64,000 bases of DNA from contig CBFFRP010000218.1 of assembly GCA_965644295.1 (NCBI GenBank), positions 248,001 through 312,000 of the forward strand, in the 5' to 3' direction. Positions 19,505-29,831 of this stretch are shown here, one piece after another. The position numbers and the translations under genes were made by a program. The DNA is from Paraphysomonas bandaiensis. Its lineage: Eukaryota; Chrysophyceae. Every line of letters starts with the position of its first letter. The first letter of the stretch is position 1. The notes beneath the pieces were generated by a model. That model was not told the DNA's origin and ran no database searches. It saw nothing but the letters and a program-made list of their open reading frames with translations.

Positions 19505-21184
19505 CAAATACTTATTATCATTCATTGCATCTTCAAGTGCCCCTATGCGTGTAATGCAGGATTGTCTGTTCTCTTCATACAAACTTCTGAAGTTTCGAAT
19601 TTCTCTGGATATAAGAATAATACCGGGTACTCCCTCCGCACTCATGTTTGTGTCTCTACAGTATGCATAGCATAGTATTACCTTGTCTTGTAGTGAGTTA
19701 AGTAAAGTACAATCTGTGAAAATTGGTTGTCGAAATATTGGATGCTCGGGGTCGTACAAATCTACTAACGCACCTCGGTGGTGATGAAATACAATAAGTG
19801 CAAACAGAAATCTGATCACTCTTTGAAAGCATTGGGGATAATAATCATAGGAAGGCAATATTTTGTTCCAACCATATCTTTCCAACTCCATGAGTGTAGA
19901 TTGGCCAAAATGAGGACATAAAACATCAAACTCATCAGCTGTTAAATTCAACTGCGAAGTCGTACGACCTACGAAAGCATCGCCATCGGCTTCCGAAAAC
20001 ATATAACAGTCCTGAGTTCTGCCTACTCCTTGACCAGCCCTCAAGCAAACTTGAGTTCTACTAGGTCCATCAAGTTTGGATACTGAAGTTGATTCGGCAA
20101 ACTTCCGATTGCTATGAGTTCCTATATCTTCCCTTGCGCAACCAAGATCCAATGATTTATCGATTCCATTTCTCACTGCATCGACGAGAAGACTGTAATA
20201 TCTCTTATTTTGATCGTTTCCAGCAAATAAATATTTAGCATCTTCGACACTGGTTCGATGGATACAGAAAACATATACTGCCAGATCTAATAGAGGACAA
20301 ATTTCTGGAGCAAAAGGGTTTGCATAAATACGCTTTATATCACTTGTCATAGTCCCTGCTTGATCAGTTTTGGTGGTTCCAAATTTTATAGTCATAGCGT
20401 CATTAGACCAGTCCATATTCGTAGTTATGACATCATCAACATTATCCGATCTACCTATAGTTGAAACGGATTTTGTAGTAAATAAAGAAGCAAATATTCC
20501 CTCGTGCCATGATTGGCCTTTTTTGGTGGGCTTCATTTTCTTGAAATAACGACATATAGCTTTATAGCCATGTAAATTGAATGCACTTTTCCCTTCTCTT
20601 GACTTCATTATGCCATTGCGCTTTTTACTTCCTACATCCCTTTTATAGGTTGCAATGGAAGCACACAAAGCCATATCCACATCCCCAGGCCATGGGTAGC
20701 CGACTTTTCCCATACTTGGACAGTCATATTGGTGCCACCACCGAAGTGCACTCTTGTAATTTTGATAAGCCTGTGCACTTACGGTTACTTTATCTTTTCC
20801 CGGATTCATATCGTATTGACTGTCGACTTCAACGTGATCACTGCTGGTTGCTTCAACTTCACCTTCCGTGATAATTTCGTCACGTCGTTTCCTTTTATTC
20901 CCTCGTTTGGGAAGGTCTTCATCAATAGAGATGGCCGCAAAGAGAAGCTTTGCCACAGCTACGTCAATAGGAAGCTTCATTACATAAATGTCTTTAGCTT
21001 CTCCAGTGTGCTTGATAGCTTCACCATCCTCATTAGTCACCAGTGCTTCTTTTCGTATATCCTCGTCTTTGTTTAGTATGTTGGTGAGTACTTTACACTT
21101 CGAAAGATACTGTTTTTTCGTCTTTGTGACAACGTTTCTTTCAGCCTGCCCTTGAACAACAAGACTCAGTCTAGCTCGTTCCAT
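19397..21184 (-). CDS. Crypton-like tyrosine recombinase, unit 3
   Basis: Same 595-residue protein as unit 1, with all catalytic residues present and the same gag-derived C-terminus. Of the two differences I found among units, the one in unit 3 (18517) lies outside this ORF. Confidence 0.85.
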   Translation of the reverse strand: MERARLSLVVQGQAERNVVTKTKKQYLSKCKVLTNILNKDEDIRKEALVTNEDGEAIKHTGEAKDIYVMKLPIDVAVAKLLFAAISIDEDLPKRGNKRKRRDEIITEGEVEATSSDHVEVDSQYDMNPGKDKVTVSAQAYQNYKSALRWWHQYDCPSMGKVGYPWPGDVDMALCASIATYKRDVGSKKRNGIMKSREGKSAFNLHGYKAICRYFKKMKPTKKGQSWHEGIFASLFTTKSVSTIGRSDNVDDVITTNMDWSNDAMTIKFGTTKTDQAGTMTSDIKRIYANPFAPEICPLLDLAVYVFCIHRTSVEDAKYLFAGNDQNKRYYSLLVDAVRNGIDKSLDLGCAREDIGTHSNRKFAESTSVSKLDGPSRTQVCLRAGQGVGRTQDCYMFSEADGDAFVGRTTSQLNLTADEFDVLCPHFGQSTLMELERYGWNKILPSYDYYPQCFQRVIRFLFALIVFHHHRGALVDLYDPEHPIFRQPIFTDCTLLNSLQDKVILCYAYCRDTNMSAEGVPGIILISREIRNFRSLYEENRQSCITRIGALEDAMNDNKYLKYAVFRGGQQLPMVTSIQRGDWPKRGSRGYYRNSP

Positions 21185-21346
21185 TATATAACACAATTAC
21201 AGTTAGTTGATGTACATTGAATGTCCAGTCATTATACTATGAGTGTTCTTGTTCTATCACTTCAACAGTTCCAGTAATATGATGGATTTCTATGCTTAAA
21301 AAGTGCACTTTTATACTTAAAATAAGGGTTTTTTAGAGTTTAAGTC

Positions 21347-21461
21347 TGTGTAAATTATTTTTCATACTTCTACTAATTTCGAAAAATTACACTCGTTTGT
21401 TATGAGATCCTGCGAGGGAGCTGAATCGAAACTATCCGAAGTATGAAAAATAATTTACACA
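21347..21461. repeat. 24-bp perfect inverted repeat, unit 3
   Basis: Arms at 21347-21370 and 21438-21461, as in the other units. Confidence 0.9.
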
Positions 21462-21484
21462 ACTCCAAAAAATTGAGGTTTTAA

Positions 21485-21517
21485 TTTTCATACTTCTTCG
21501 GGTTTTCAGAAATTCAG
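21485..21517. other. Right end of array, hybrid (attR-like) site
   Basis: The element arm TTTTCATACTT (21485-21495) is followed by the direct repeat TTTTCAGA (21503-21510) and the host arm AAATTCAG (21510-21517), which is the reverse complement of the left host arm CTGAATTT. Removing the array and one direct repeat leaves two 8-bp arms around a 6-bp spacer. Confidence 0.55.
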
Positions 21518-21769
21518 TTTTCCTGGTATTGGCAGTTGGAGAATTGCTAATGTATGTAGGTATGTAGGTAGGTAGGTAGGTACAGTAGGTATGTTTTTTT
21601 AGCACGGTTTTGCAGTAGGATATTTGTGGAAAAGTTGATTCCACAATCTTGGCATACATACATACGCCTACCTACCTACCTACCTACATACATACATACA
21701 TACATAAATAACGAAAGGAGTGCAGTAAGTTAAAATCAAAGTATCGTGATCAATGTGTCTGTGTTTCAT
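21518..21769. repeat. Right flank with inverted TAGG/CCTA microsatellites
   Basis: A TATG/TAGG run at about 21551-21590 faces a CATA/CCTA run at about 21654-21708, so the two could pair as a hairpin around a 65-nt loop. The region also holds the inverted match to the left flank at about 21520-21543. It is the likely upstream region of the next gene. Confidence 0.6.
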
Positions 21770-23020
21770 ATGTTGCGGCCCAAGCTCGGCCACGATTGTT
21801 CCCAAAGCCACTGGAAGGATCATGATTACGGGAACTGGTGCGTATGCCGCGAATACAGTATTGACTGGAGGTTTGTAAAGAGAGTTGTACAAGCGGTGAA
21901 ATATCAATCTCAATGGTCATACAAATTGCTCTGCTGTCCATGTTTGGAGAATAGAGAAGCTCTCAGAGAGATTAAGTCATTAAAGTGTGAAGCACAGAGA
22001 AATGGACTCGATTTTTCTGTCAAGTATTTAAACAGAAGTATAGCACTTGTGGCAATGGATTCTAAATCTCCTCTCAGGACTGACCCGCCAGTCAAGTTGA
22101 AAGATGCGTACTCATCATCAGGGTGGATATTTTCTGGCATGCCAGCTGCAGAACATGCTGAAATATTAATGAACTTGAACCAGGCACTACAACCACATTG
22201 CGGCTGTTGTTTGGTGTGTTTGAAACATATTGTATTTTCTCCTCCGGACTGTGGAACCTTTCTCGCGATTATGCTTCCCTGGCATTGTTGGTTAGTAAGG
22301 ACTCTGTCTGGTGCTCTACTGAAGCTTCTGGCAATGGCAACAGCACCTTGTTGGAGTTGTTGCTCTGCGCATACAGTTGCAAAGATGAAACCAGTTGCAG
22401 AGGACAAAGGTGTAATAATCAATAAAACATCTTTATGTGGTGCTGTGTACGCTCTTAGCGCTGAATACAGTGGTTACCCTTTTCAACAGGATGAGGTACC
22501 CATAAAAGATGGAATGCATCAACCAGTTGTTCTCCCTGAGTCGACCAGAAATGGTCCTTCTATGCCTTCTGGTGGTTATGCTATGGCCCCAACTCCAAAT
22601 AATATGCCTCCTGGTGATTACGTCATGGTCCCAACTCCCAATAATATGCCTCCTGGTGATTACGCCATGGTCCCAACTCCAAATAATATGCCTCCTGGTG
22701 GTTACGTCATGGTCCCAACTCCCAATAACATGCCTCCTGGTGGTTACGCTGTTGCCTCAACTCCCAATAATATGCCTCCTGGTGGTTACGCCATGGTCCC
22801 AACTCCCAATAACATGCCTCCTGGTGGTTACGCCATGGTCCCAACTCCCAATAACATGCCTCCTGGTGGTTACGCCATGGTCCCAACTCCCAATAACATG
22901 CCTCCTGGTGGTTACGCCATGGTCCCAACTCCCAATAACATGCCTCCTGCTGGTAGTGCTACCAATAGTGCATCTCCTGGAGCTTGTATGGTTCCTACTA
23001 CAAATTCTATGGTACGATAA
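21770..23020 (+). CDS. Hypothetical protein with 14-residue Pro/Gly repeats
   Basis: The open frame begins at a GTG at 21746; the first ATG is at 21770, giving 416 residues. Residues 1-260 contain Cys clusters (LLCCPC, CGCCLVC, CWSCC) and a weakly hydrophobic segment, but no domain I recognise. From about residue 268 there are nine 14-residue units like GGYAMVPTPNNMPP, encoded by a 42-bp minisatellite (about 22571-22948). The layout (Cys-rich front, Pro-rich repeat tail) resembles the divergent gene at 9563-10924, but I see no sequence alignment between them. A 170-codon antisense frame at 21910-22422 is an alternative for the first half, so the exact protein is uncertain. Confidence 0.5.
   Translation: MLRPKLGHDCSQSHWKDHDYGNWCVCREYSIDWRFVKRVVQAVKYQSQWSYKLLCCPCLENREALREIKSLKCEAQRNGLDFSVKYLNRSIALVAMDSKSPLRTDPPVKLKDAYSSSGWIFSGMPAAEHAEILMNLNQALQPHCGCCLVCLKHIVFSPPDCGTFLAIMLPWHCWLVRTLSGALLKLLAMATAPCWSCCSAHTVAKMKPVAEDKGVIINKTSLCGAVYALSAEYSGYPFQQDEVPIKDGMHQPVVLPESTRNGPSMPSGGYAMAPTPNNMPPGDYVMVPTPNNMPPGDYAMVPTPNNMPPGGYVMVPTPNNMPPGGYAVASTPNNMPPGGYAMVPTPNNMPPGGYAMVPTPNNMPPGGYAMVPTPNNMPPGGYAMVPTPNNMPPAGSATNSASPGACMVPTTNSMVR
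22571..22948 (+). repeat. 42-bp coding minisatellite, nine units
   Basis: Tandem 42-bp units encode GGYAMVPTPNNMPP variants; units 6-9 appear identical at the protein level. Units adjoin without unique spacers, which excludes a CRISPR array. Confidence 0.9.
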
Positions 23021-26000
23021 TGTGAAATTGTAATACATGCTATATGTATTGTTAGCGAAGTAACTTATGAATGTCTCGGCAGCCTGTCAGGCAATAAACT
23101 AAATGACTAAGGGTGATAGTAATTCTAATTGACAAGCTAGATTTCCAAAAAGGTAACAAAAATTGTTCGAATTGGACATTTCACTGAGTTAACTTTTCTC
23201 TACACGTAAACTTTAACTTTGCTATATTGAACACAATGCACTTCCAAGTAAGAAATTATGATTATTATTCCGAATACTATTTCACTACATATTCGTGTAA
23301 CATGTGTTGAAACATCTGTTCTCAGCAACATCTGTTTATTATATGTTCATCAGTCAGTTCTATATCTTGTATAGTCACACATCAGTAACTGAATTTAATT
23401 CCTTTGTACCTATAGTCATCCGTTAAACCTATGGGTTGACTTCACCTATTGCACACTATTAACTCACTTCAATTGCACAATATATATCACATCATATTGC
23501 AGAACTCAACACTCCCACTCAATTGGATGTAGTTAACCACTCTAAAATTCGTGAAGAACATTGCTATCGGATACTACGCAACCACCGAACCTCATAGGAC
23601 ACTGGTGGACGTATGACTCCGCTGGTATACAGGGGGGATTCGAAATAAACAACTGTCTGATGAATGCTATGCTAAGTTAAGCTAGTTAGCTAGCTAGATG
23701 CTCTAGATTAATTCATATGAACACTTATATAAAATGCTATCTTGAAATACATGGGCGTTGCTTATTCTAATTTACTTGTACAGTTACACACAAATTACCA
23801 AAAAAAATCATGATTTTTACCAAATATATATCGAATAGTGAAACAGACACAATTTTGAAAATAGCATATCTGCACGAAATAAACGAATTAGAACGTCATA
23901 TACAGCGCAAAGGAAACACAATGACATAGCAGTGACTATTCTACAGTAATATTTATATTTTTCGATACATATGCCACGTAATTAGGTGTATAAGTACAAC
24001 TAAACAAACATCATATATGTGTATTCCCGATATAAAAATATTTCAAGAAAATTGAATGAAAATGATAAAAATGATATTGCACCTATGTAAAGAGTTAAAA
24101 AGCTATCTTGATCCAACTTCCCGTTGCTTATTTGAATTTTCTCCGATTTCTACATAACACCAAAAATTAGGTCAAATATATGATATATGCACAGGCGGAT
24201 AAATATATACAAGCATCACACAGACCTTTATAGTGCCCCCTTGCGATTTCTTCTTCTGGTACTAATCCTAGTACCACTACTGGACTCTATTTCATCTTCT
24301 GGTAGCAATTCGTCATAAGTCGATGTAACCGCCAAACCTGTTGAAATTTGAGAAAGTCGATTTAAGTTGAGTTTATGATACGTATTGCAATAATTAGTGT
24401 AGTAGATGTGAAGAGAACATGTTTGAAATGACAAGTAATAAAAAATATATCAAGTTCAGACCAAAAAATGTTGAATGAAACGGTTACATTATACATAATA
24501 TATGTGTACTACATAGTGCTATATACAATACAAAGGTTTTTGATTAATTATAAGTACTTACAATCGACAATCAACCGAGCTTCTGCAGAATATACTGCAC
24601 CAGTGCCTGTCAACTCCTGCTTGTATAGAAATAAATGAGGAATAACAATACGTATTATTATGTATATATTATACCACCTTCATAGCGCAACAGGTACTGC
24701 AGGATTGCTCGAATATCGCCGTCGTTATCGACCTCTGAACCTGTACATCTCTCTGCCGTTGTATGAGTGAACTGTACAACCTAGCTGATATTAGGGTCCT
24801 TCACCAAAGCACCAATCACACTCCTGCGGTACAACTTCATTAGCACTTGTACCGTCGTTGCCACAGAGCAATATACCTTTATCACCGCTACCATTTTATA
24901 TAGGTAAAACTTCAGTGTCATATCAAAAAATAGAGGTGAATGGTGCGACGTCTTTGCTGCGGGAGCAGCAGCCCACTCTGATACAGCTCAACGAATTGAC
25001 AGACTGACAGAACTGAGCCTTTATACTTACTACAATGTGTCGGGATCTCACACCTCCCACTCTTTGGCTATGGTGCCTATGAGTGTCAATAACTTCACTG
25101 TTGAGGCAAAAGCGGACAATACAAGACCAATATATTGACTCCGGGACCAACTGGTTAGTTTGCTGTCACTCATTGACAAGTACTGTGGTCTCTGTTGTCA
25201 CAGCCCCAGAGCGAAGGTATGAGATACGCAGTTCCTACCACTTCCATTAATCCTGGAGGTAACTTGTTCTCCCTCGCCTTGAGAGCTTATTCTGCATATC
25301 AACTTCCATCCACCCCTCCACAGTTCTTTCGTACGCGGTTGCCACAATGGCTCTTGAAATAGGAGTGATATTACGTCTGTATTCAACGTATATTACAAGG
25401 CATAGTCAATATCTACAAGGCAGATACGAATAAGTAGAATAACCTGCAGTAGAAGCGACAGTACATCCTAGACAAATGGACCCAGCTGCATTACACCTCA
25501 TAATGCAAGGACAAAGCGAAAGGAATGTATTGGAAGAATGTCCACACTATCCAGAGTACTCAACAATCTTATAGCTATACGACTTGGTTGGCGCAATCGA
25601 AACAGATGATGATGTCCTGATGCATACTGGACAAGCGCATGCATTAAAGATAATTTGAATCCTGGGGAAAAGACTATTGTGACAATGTCTGTTCAGACAA
25701 ATCTGCTGTGGTGACATGAGTGTGACGGCCATGAACTATATCTGTTACCTTTGACCACCGAAGGTTGCTCTTTCATGTAAAATTTTTACTGCTATAGAGG
25801 AATAAGTGAGCACAACAGGAAAACATCATCTCCACATGTGGAAGTGACATTGGTAGACTCGGTTTTGTTGACGTCAGGTGTGTACAATACCTGTATATGA
25901 TATTTGATACTCACGTCTGTTGCCAGATAGCTCAAGGAGAAATACAGTTCAGTAGATTTAATTCTTCTGATATTTTACAAGCTAAGTATGTTCGAAACTG

Positions 26001-26281
26001 AAGCTAGGGAATAATATACTATATATATATATACTGAAGGTAGCTCACTATATATTGCCGTATATTGCCATCAATATAGCCCAGGTAATGACTTCATCAT
26101 GACATTGATATGCATGCAAGACATCTACATATATATATGATAATAGTAATCAAGCACTCGCTATAGAAATGTCTGGTAACTGGATATAATGAAATGGCAG
26201 TGCATCCATCTCCCACACTGTAAAATTATAACGATCACGCATGCGTTTAATTTAACTTGAGTTATACTTTACGTATTTCCT

Positions 26282-26312
26282 TATTAGGATTCAGCTTAAT
26301 ACATGATTGTAT
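26282..26312 (+). repeat. LTR-end fragment in opposite orientation
   Basis: Thirty-one bases beginning TATTAGGATTCAGCTTAAT are the reverse complement of 30053-30083, the end of the decayed copia LTR. Similarity stops after this stretch. It may be the start of a solo LTR on the plus strand inside the TIR element. Confidence 0.45.
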
Positions 26313-27128
26313 TAAGGTTTACGTGTTGAGCAAAGTTAATTTGAGTGTAATGTCAACATTCCCAACATCTACAAACCAATTTCCCTGAAGCACTACCTAC
26401 AAGATTACGCATATAACGTTTGGCTAAATAAAACCACGTTCTAAAAACATGGGTACAGAGAGACAAACATAGCAGCTGGTTTGAGACGAGTTGCAGCATA
26501 GCATCATCAAGACGCCCATCGTACCGGTTTTTGGTAGATTAGGGATCGACTGCTCTATTCACCGAGTGACCTGCACACGTCTCCACCTCAAAAAGAAATA
26601 GGCCTACATCCACGACATCAAAAGTAGATTCCGAGATCACTCGTTACATATAGCCATGGATGTCATCGCAGTGCAAGACACACGACTCCCTAAACTACTT
26701 CTCACCCATGCGCGCTCGCTACCTCGACTTCAATCACGACGTCATTTTGCCTCCTGCGCACAGATATTTAACCCATCAACAAGCACATACTCCACTACAG
26801 ATGAAGATAGTTATCCAGTGGACATGTGCTGGCCACAGATCCTGAAACTATTGTTACGGTCAAGATCCATAGCATAAATAGCATTGCATCTATTGACTAC
26901 ACCAGCATGCTAATAGCATTTGCATCAATTCCATTTATGAGAAGTTTAATACCCATTTCTGTATATATATAGATATATGTGTGCATATATATGCCGTTAG
27001 CATCTTAGCCTCTCATGTATTTGGACGCAAAGTACAGCAATACTACTGCAAAACATCATTATAGTATACAGTACTGTATTCTCCTCCATTACACACTTTG
27101 GACCATTTTACATAGTTTCGACCCTTTA

Positions 27129-27553
27129 GGCCGTTCCTTACGGTTGGTCAAAAAAAAAGATAACATACACATGATGAAAGCACCCATTTCTATAGGAGAA
27201 ACTGTCAAAAACCTGTGTTTTGTAAAGAAAAGGGGGTTTCATGCCATATATATTGAAAAGTTATATGTAGATATATTGGATGCATTATGCTGGTTCCAGG
27301 ACACCGTTTGAATCACAACAAGCGCTCAGCCTACTCGACATAGACTTGGTAAAACTCGTGATAACAATAATATGACTCGAGGTTCCTAATATAGGCCGCA
27401 ATATTATTTCTTACCATACCATGTATGTTGGAAAGAAATGAAATCATTTCTTACCATGATCCAAAATAAATTTTTTTTTGACCACCGTAAGGAACGGGAA
27501 GAGCAAGAAAAAAAAATTCATTTTTTATTTTTTACCCACCGTAAGGAACGGCC
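27129..27553. mobile_element. 425-bp MITE, PIF/Harbinger-like
   Basis: Inverted ends GGCCGTTCCTTACGGT (27129 onward, and its complement ending at 27553) are flanked by the 3-bp direct repeat TTA (27126-27128 and 27554-27556), as expected for PIF/Harbinger. A second copy of the terminal motif (about 27479-27500) lies inside the right end. There is no coding capacity; the interior is A/T-rich. Confidence 0.7.
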
Positions 27554-28699
27554 TTAGAAAAAAGTTTAAAAAAAAGTATTTTTGAAAATAAAACTGAAAT
27601 CTGTTGTTTATTTCGAATCCCCCCTGTATACACGGGTCAGATATTAGTCTGGTGAAACCCATATCTAGCATAAAATTTGTACAGCACTTATACCAGTTAA
27701 GACCTGCTTGCTTTAGACCAAACATGCTTTTCATCAGTTTGAGGACTTTTACGTCAGGGACGTCTATCATGCCAGGAGGGGAATGCATGTATATGTCCTC
27801 TTTGAGGTCAGCATTGATGTACGCAGTTGTGAAATCGATTTGGTGCAATTTGAGTCTCATAATGGTCGAAAGGGCAATAATTGTACGTAGTGATGTAGTA
27901 GCCTTCGCGACGGGGCTGTATGTATCATTATAATCGATGCCTTGGATTTGAGTAAAAACCTGTGCGACCAGTCGAGCCTTGAATTTGATATCATTCTGTT
28001 TTCTTTTTATTTTGAATTTATGACTCTTGCTCCAGGTGGTAACGCAGTGTATCTCCAGCATCCTTTCCTCTGAAGAGTGGATATTTCTCTGTTGATAGCA
28101 TCGATCTACTGCTGTTTATATTTACCTGAAATAGCATCTTGAACACTCTTTGGTGTATCGGTTAGGTCGTCAATGTCATCGCAATTACTGATAGCATGCA
28201 TAACAATATCAATATTGTTTGTATGTAATTTTGATATACATTGTGTATCATGTGTCATATGATTTACTACATCATGTTTAGCATTTACATCACATGTATA
28301 TACACCATCACCTAGTTTGTCTACATTTACTATTACTCGTTTCCTGGCCATTCTCTTGCTTCGGAGAACACTCTTTTTACCAGCTGAAATTTTGTGCTTT
28401 GCTGTAGCATGGACCTTACTTGGCCCTTCAGGTGTACCCTGATTTCCCCTATTTCCCGATGAATCAGCAGGCTTGTAACAGCGTTTGGCCACACACTGAC
28501 ACACACGATTCACTTGACTGTGTGGTGCCGGATTCGGCACTAGATTCCCATTGAATTGTTTCGAAGGGCGAGTGGGTAGGTTCATCCCGATGGCTGCTGA
28601 TTTTCTCCTGCGCGGCATCATGATGTCTTAGGTTCACGTCACTCCCCCTGGAAGTAGCGGCTGGCGCTGGAGATTCATTAACTGTATCGGGGTCTCGAT

Positions 28700-29086
28700 G
28701 TGAAAAGTATTATTTATAATAGTTTTTACTAATTTCTTCCATATATTACTTCAGTTTTACAGCAATAAAAGTCACCGACTACACATATATATTACATACA
28801 GTTCACAAGTATGAACTATAACCATCATCTCACTATACACCACTATACCATCTCAAAATACACCCACATACCACCTCACTATACACCCATACCATATTAC
28901 TATGCATCACTATACCATCCCACTATATTATATACCACTATACCATCTACTGTATACCACTATACCAACTAACTATACATCACTACACTATCTCACTATA
29001 CACCACTTTACCATCTCACACCCATATACCATCTCACTATACACCCATACCATATTACTATGCATCACTATACCATCCCACTATAA
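28700..29086 (+). mobile_element. Minisatellite-tailed retroposon, copy 2
   Basis: This 387-bp insertion in the decayed copia is bounded by the 15-bp direct repeat TATCGGGGTCTCGAT (28685-28699 and 29087-29101). Copia coding sequence continues across the two flanks, so the insertion is clean. It begins with the same 125-bp head as copy 1 and ends in about 260 bp of the same minisatellite (here CACTATACCATCTC and variants). Confidence 0.8.
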
Positions 29087-29831
29087 TATCGGGGTCTCGA
29101 TCTGATTTGCTGGATTTATGTATTGGGGTTTTCGATCGAGAATTACTACGTTTGAGACCAACTGCTTTGAGTTCTATGTATTCTTCAGTGTACTTTTTGA
29201 CGTCTGCAGCATGAATGGGGTCGTCGAGCTGGATGAGGCGTGTAGTGTCACCGCTGTTGTCCACTAGACCACGATACGCTGCGATTAGTCCTTTTCTGAG
29301 CTTTATTTGAGTCGTTACATATGTTAATCCATCGTCTGGATCTACATGTGCTAGACCTATGAGATATTTGAAACTTTCTACTGTCCTGGAGGTCTCATTC
29401 TCTTTGAAGATATCATTTATCTCCTTAAAATATCTCTTATCCGCTGGTGGAACACATTCGTTGAAAAACACATGTCCTGATATAACAAAGTCTCTTAATG
29501 CGGGAACAAAGACTATATATATATCCAGGACCATCCTCTCGATAGCCCATAAAATACCCAGGCCAACTATGTCTGTCCCAGTTGTTCTTTCGGAGACTGG
29601 AATCGATATTCACAAAGCATTTACATCCCCATATTCTGGCATAACTCAAGCCTGGTATTTCGTTTCGATAAACTGAAGTGGAGACATAAATCCTTTAGCT
29701 GTTTGACACACGGTAACCTGCTGGAGAAGTTCTTCGCATCGAATTTCGGCATTGAGTCCTTTCGCTTGTCGGTTGTCAAATCCGAGTCGGTTAAGTCGTA
29801 ACTTGTAACTTTAACTGACATCTCGCTACTA

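Larger units (their letters stand above)
11351..21502 (-). mobile_element. Head-to-tail trimer of a tyrosine-recombinase element with captured gag
   Basis: Three 3384-bp units (11351-14734, 14735-18118, 18119-21502) follow each other without a gap. I found only two differences among them: T at 16662 where the others have C, and C at 18517 where the others have T. Each unit contains, on the minus strand, a tyrosine-recombinase ORF, then an 825-bp fragment of copia gag, then about 560 bp of non-coding sequence. The array is flanked by the direct repeat TTTTCAGA (11343-11350 and 21503-21510). Encoding only a YR is typical of Crypton elements, whose proposed intermediate is a circle; tandem copies fit that. 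Unequal crossing-over or misassembly are alternatives. Confidence 0.9.
23630..27626. mobile_element. 3997-bp terminal-inverted-repeat element
   Basis: The termini are inverted copies of at least 24 bp beginning CAGGGGGGATTCGAAATAA (23630 onward, and its complement ending at 27626). They are flanked by TATA on both sides (23626-23629 and 27627-27630), so the target duplication is TA or TATA. The right end sits within the RT codons of the decayed copia. The 4 kb between holds no long ORF. A minus-strand exon pair (24562-24616 joined to 24228-24337, ending in a basic RRRNRKG tail) might be the remnant of a transposase C-terminus, but this is weak. A TA duplication fits the Tc1/mariner-pogo group; the superfamily is not proven. 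Confidence 0.65.

Noticed and set aside
21910-22422. Minus-strand 170-codon ORF opposite the Pro/Gly repeat gene
   Set aside because: The plus frame is open for 1275 bp and includes the repeat tail; the minus frame ends before it. Kept as a caveat, not as a gene.
22571-22948. Regular 42-bp repeats that could suggest a CRISPR array
   Set aside because: Repeats are contiguous without spacers, encode a protein repeat, and the genome is eukaryotic.
27015-27311. Plus-strand 98-codon ORF
   Set aside because: It runs across the MITE boundary at 27129, so it is a chance frame.
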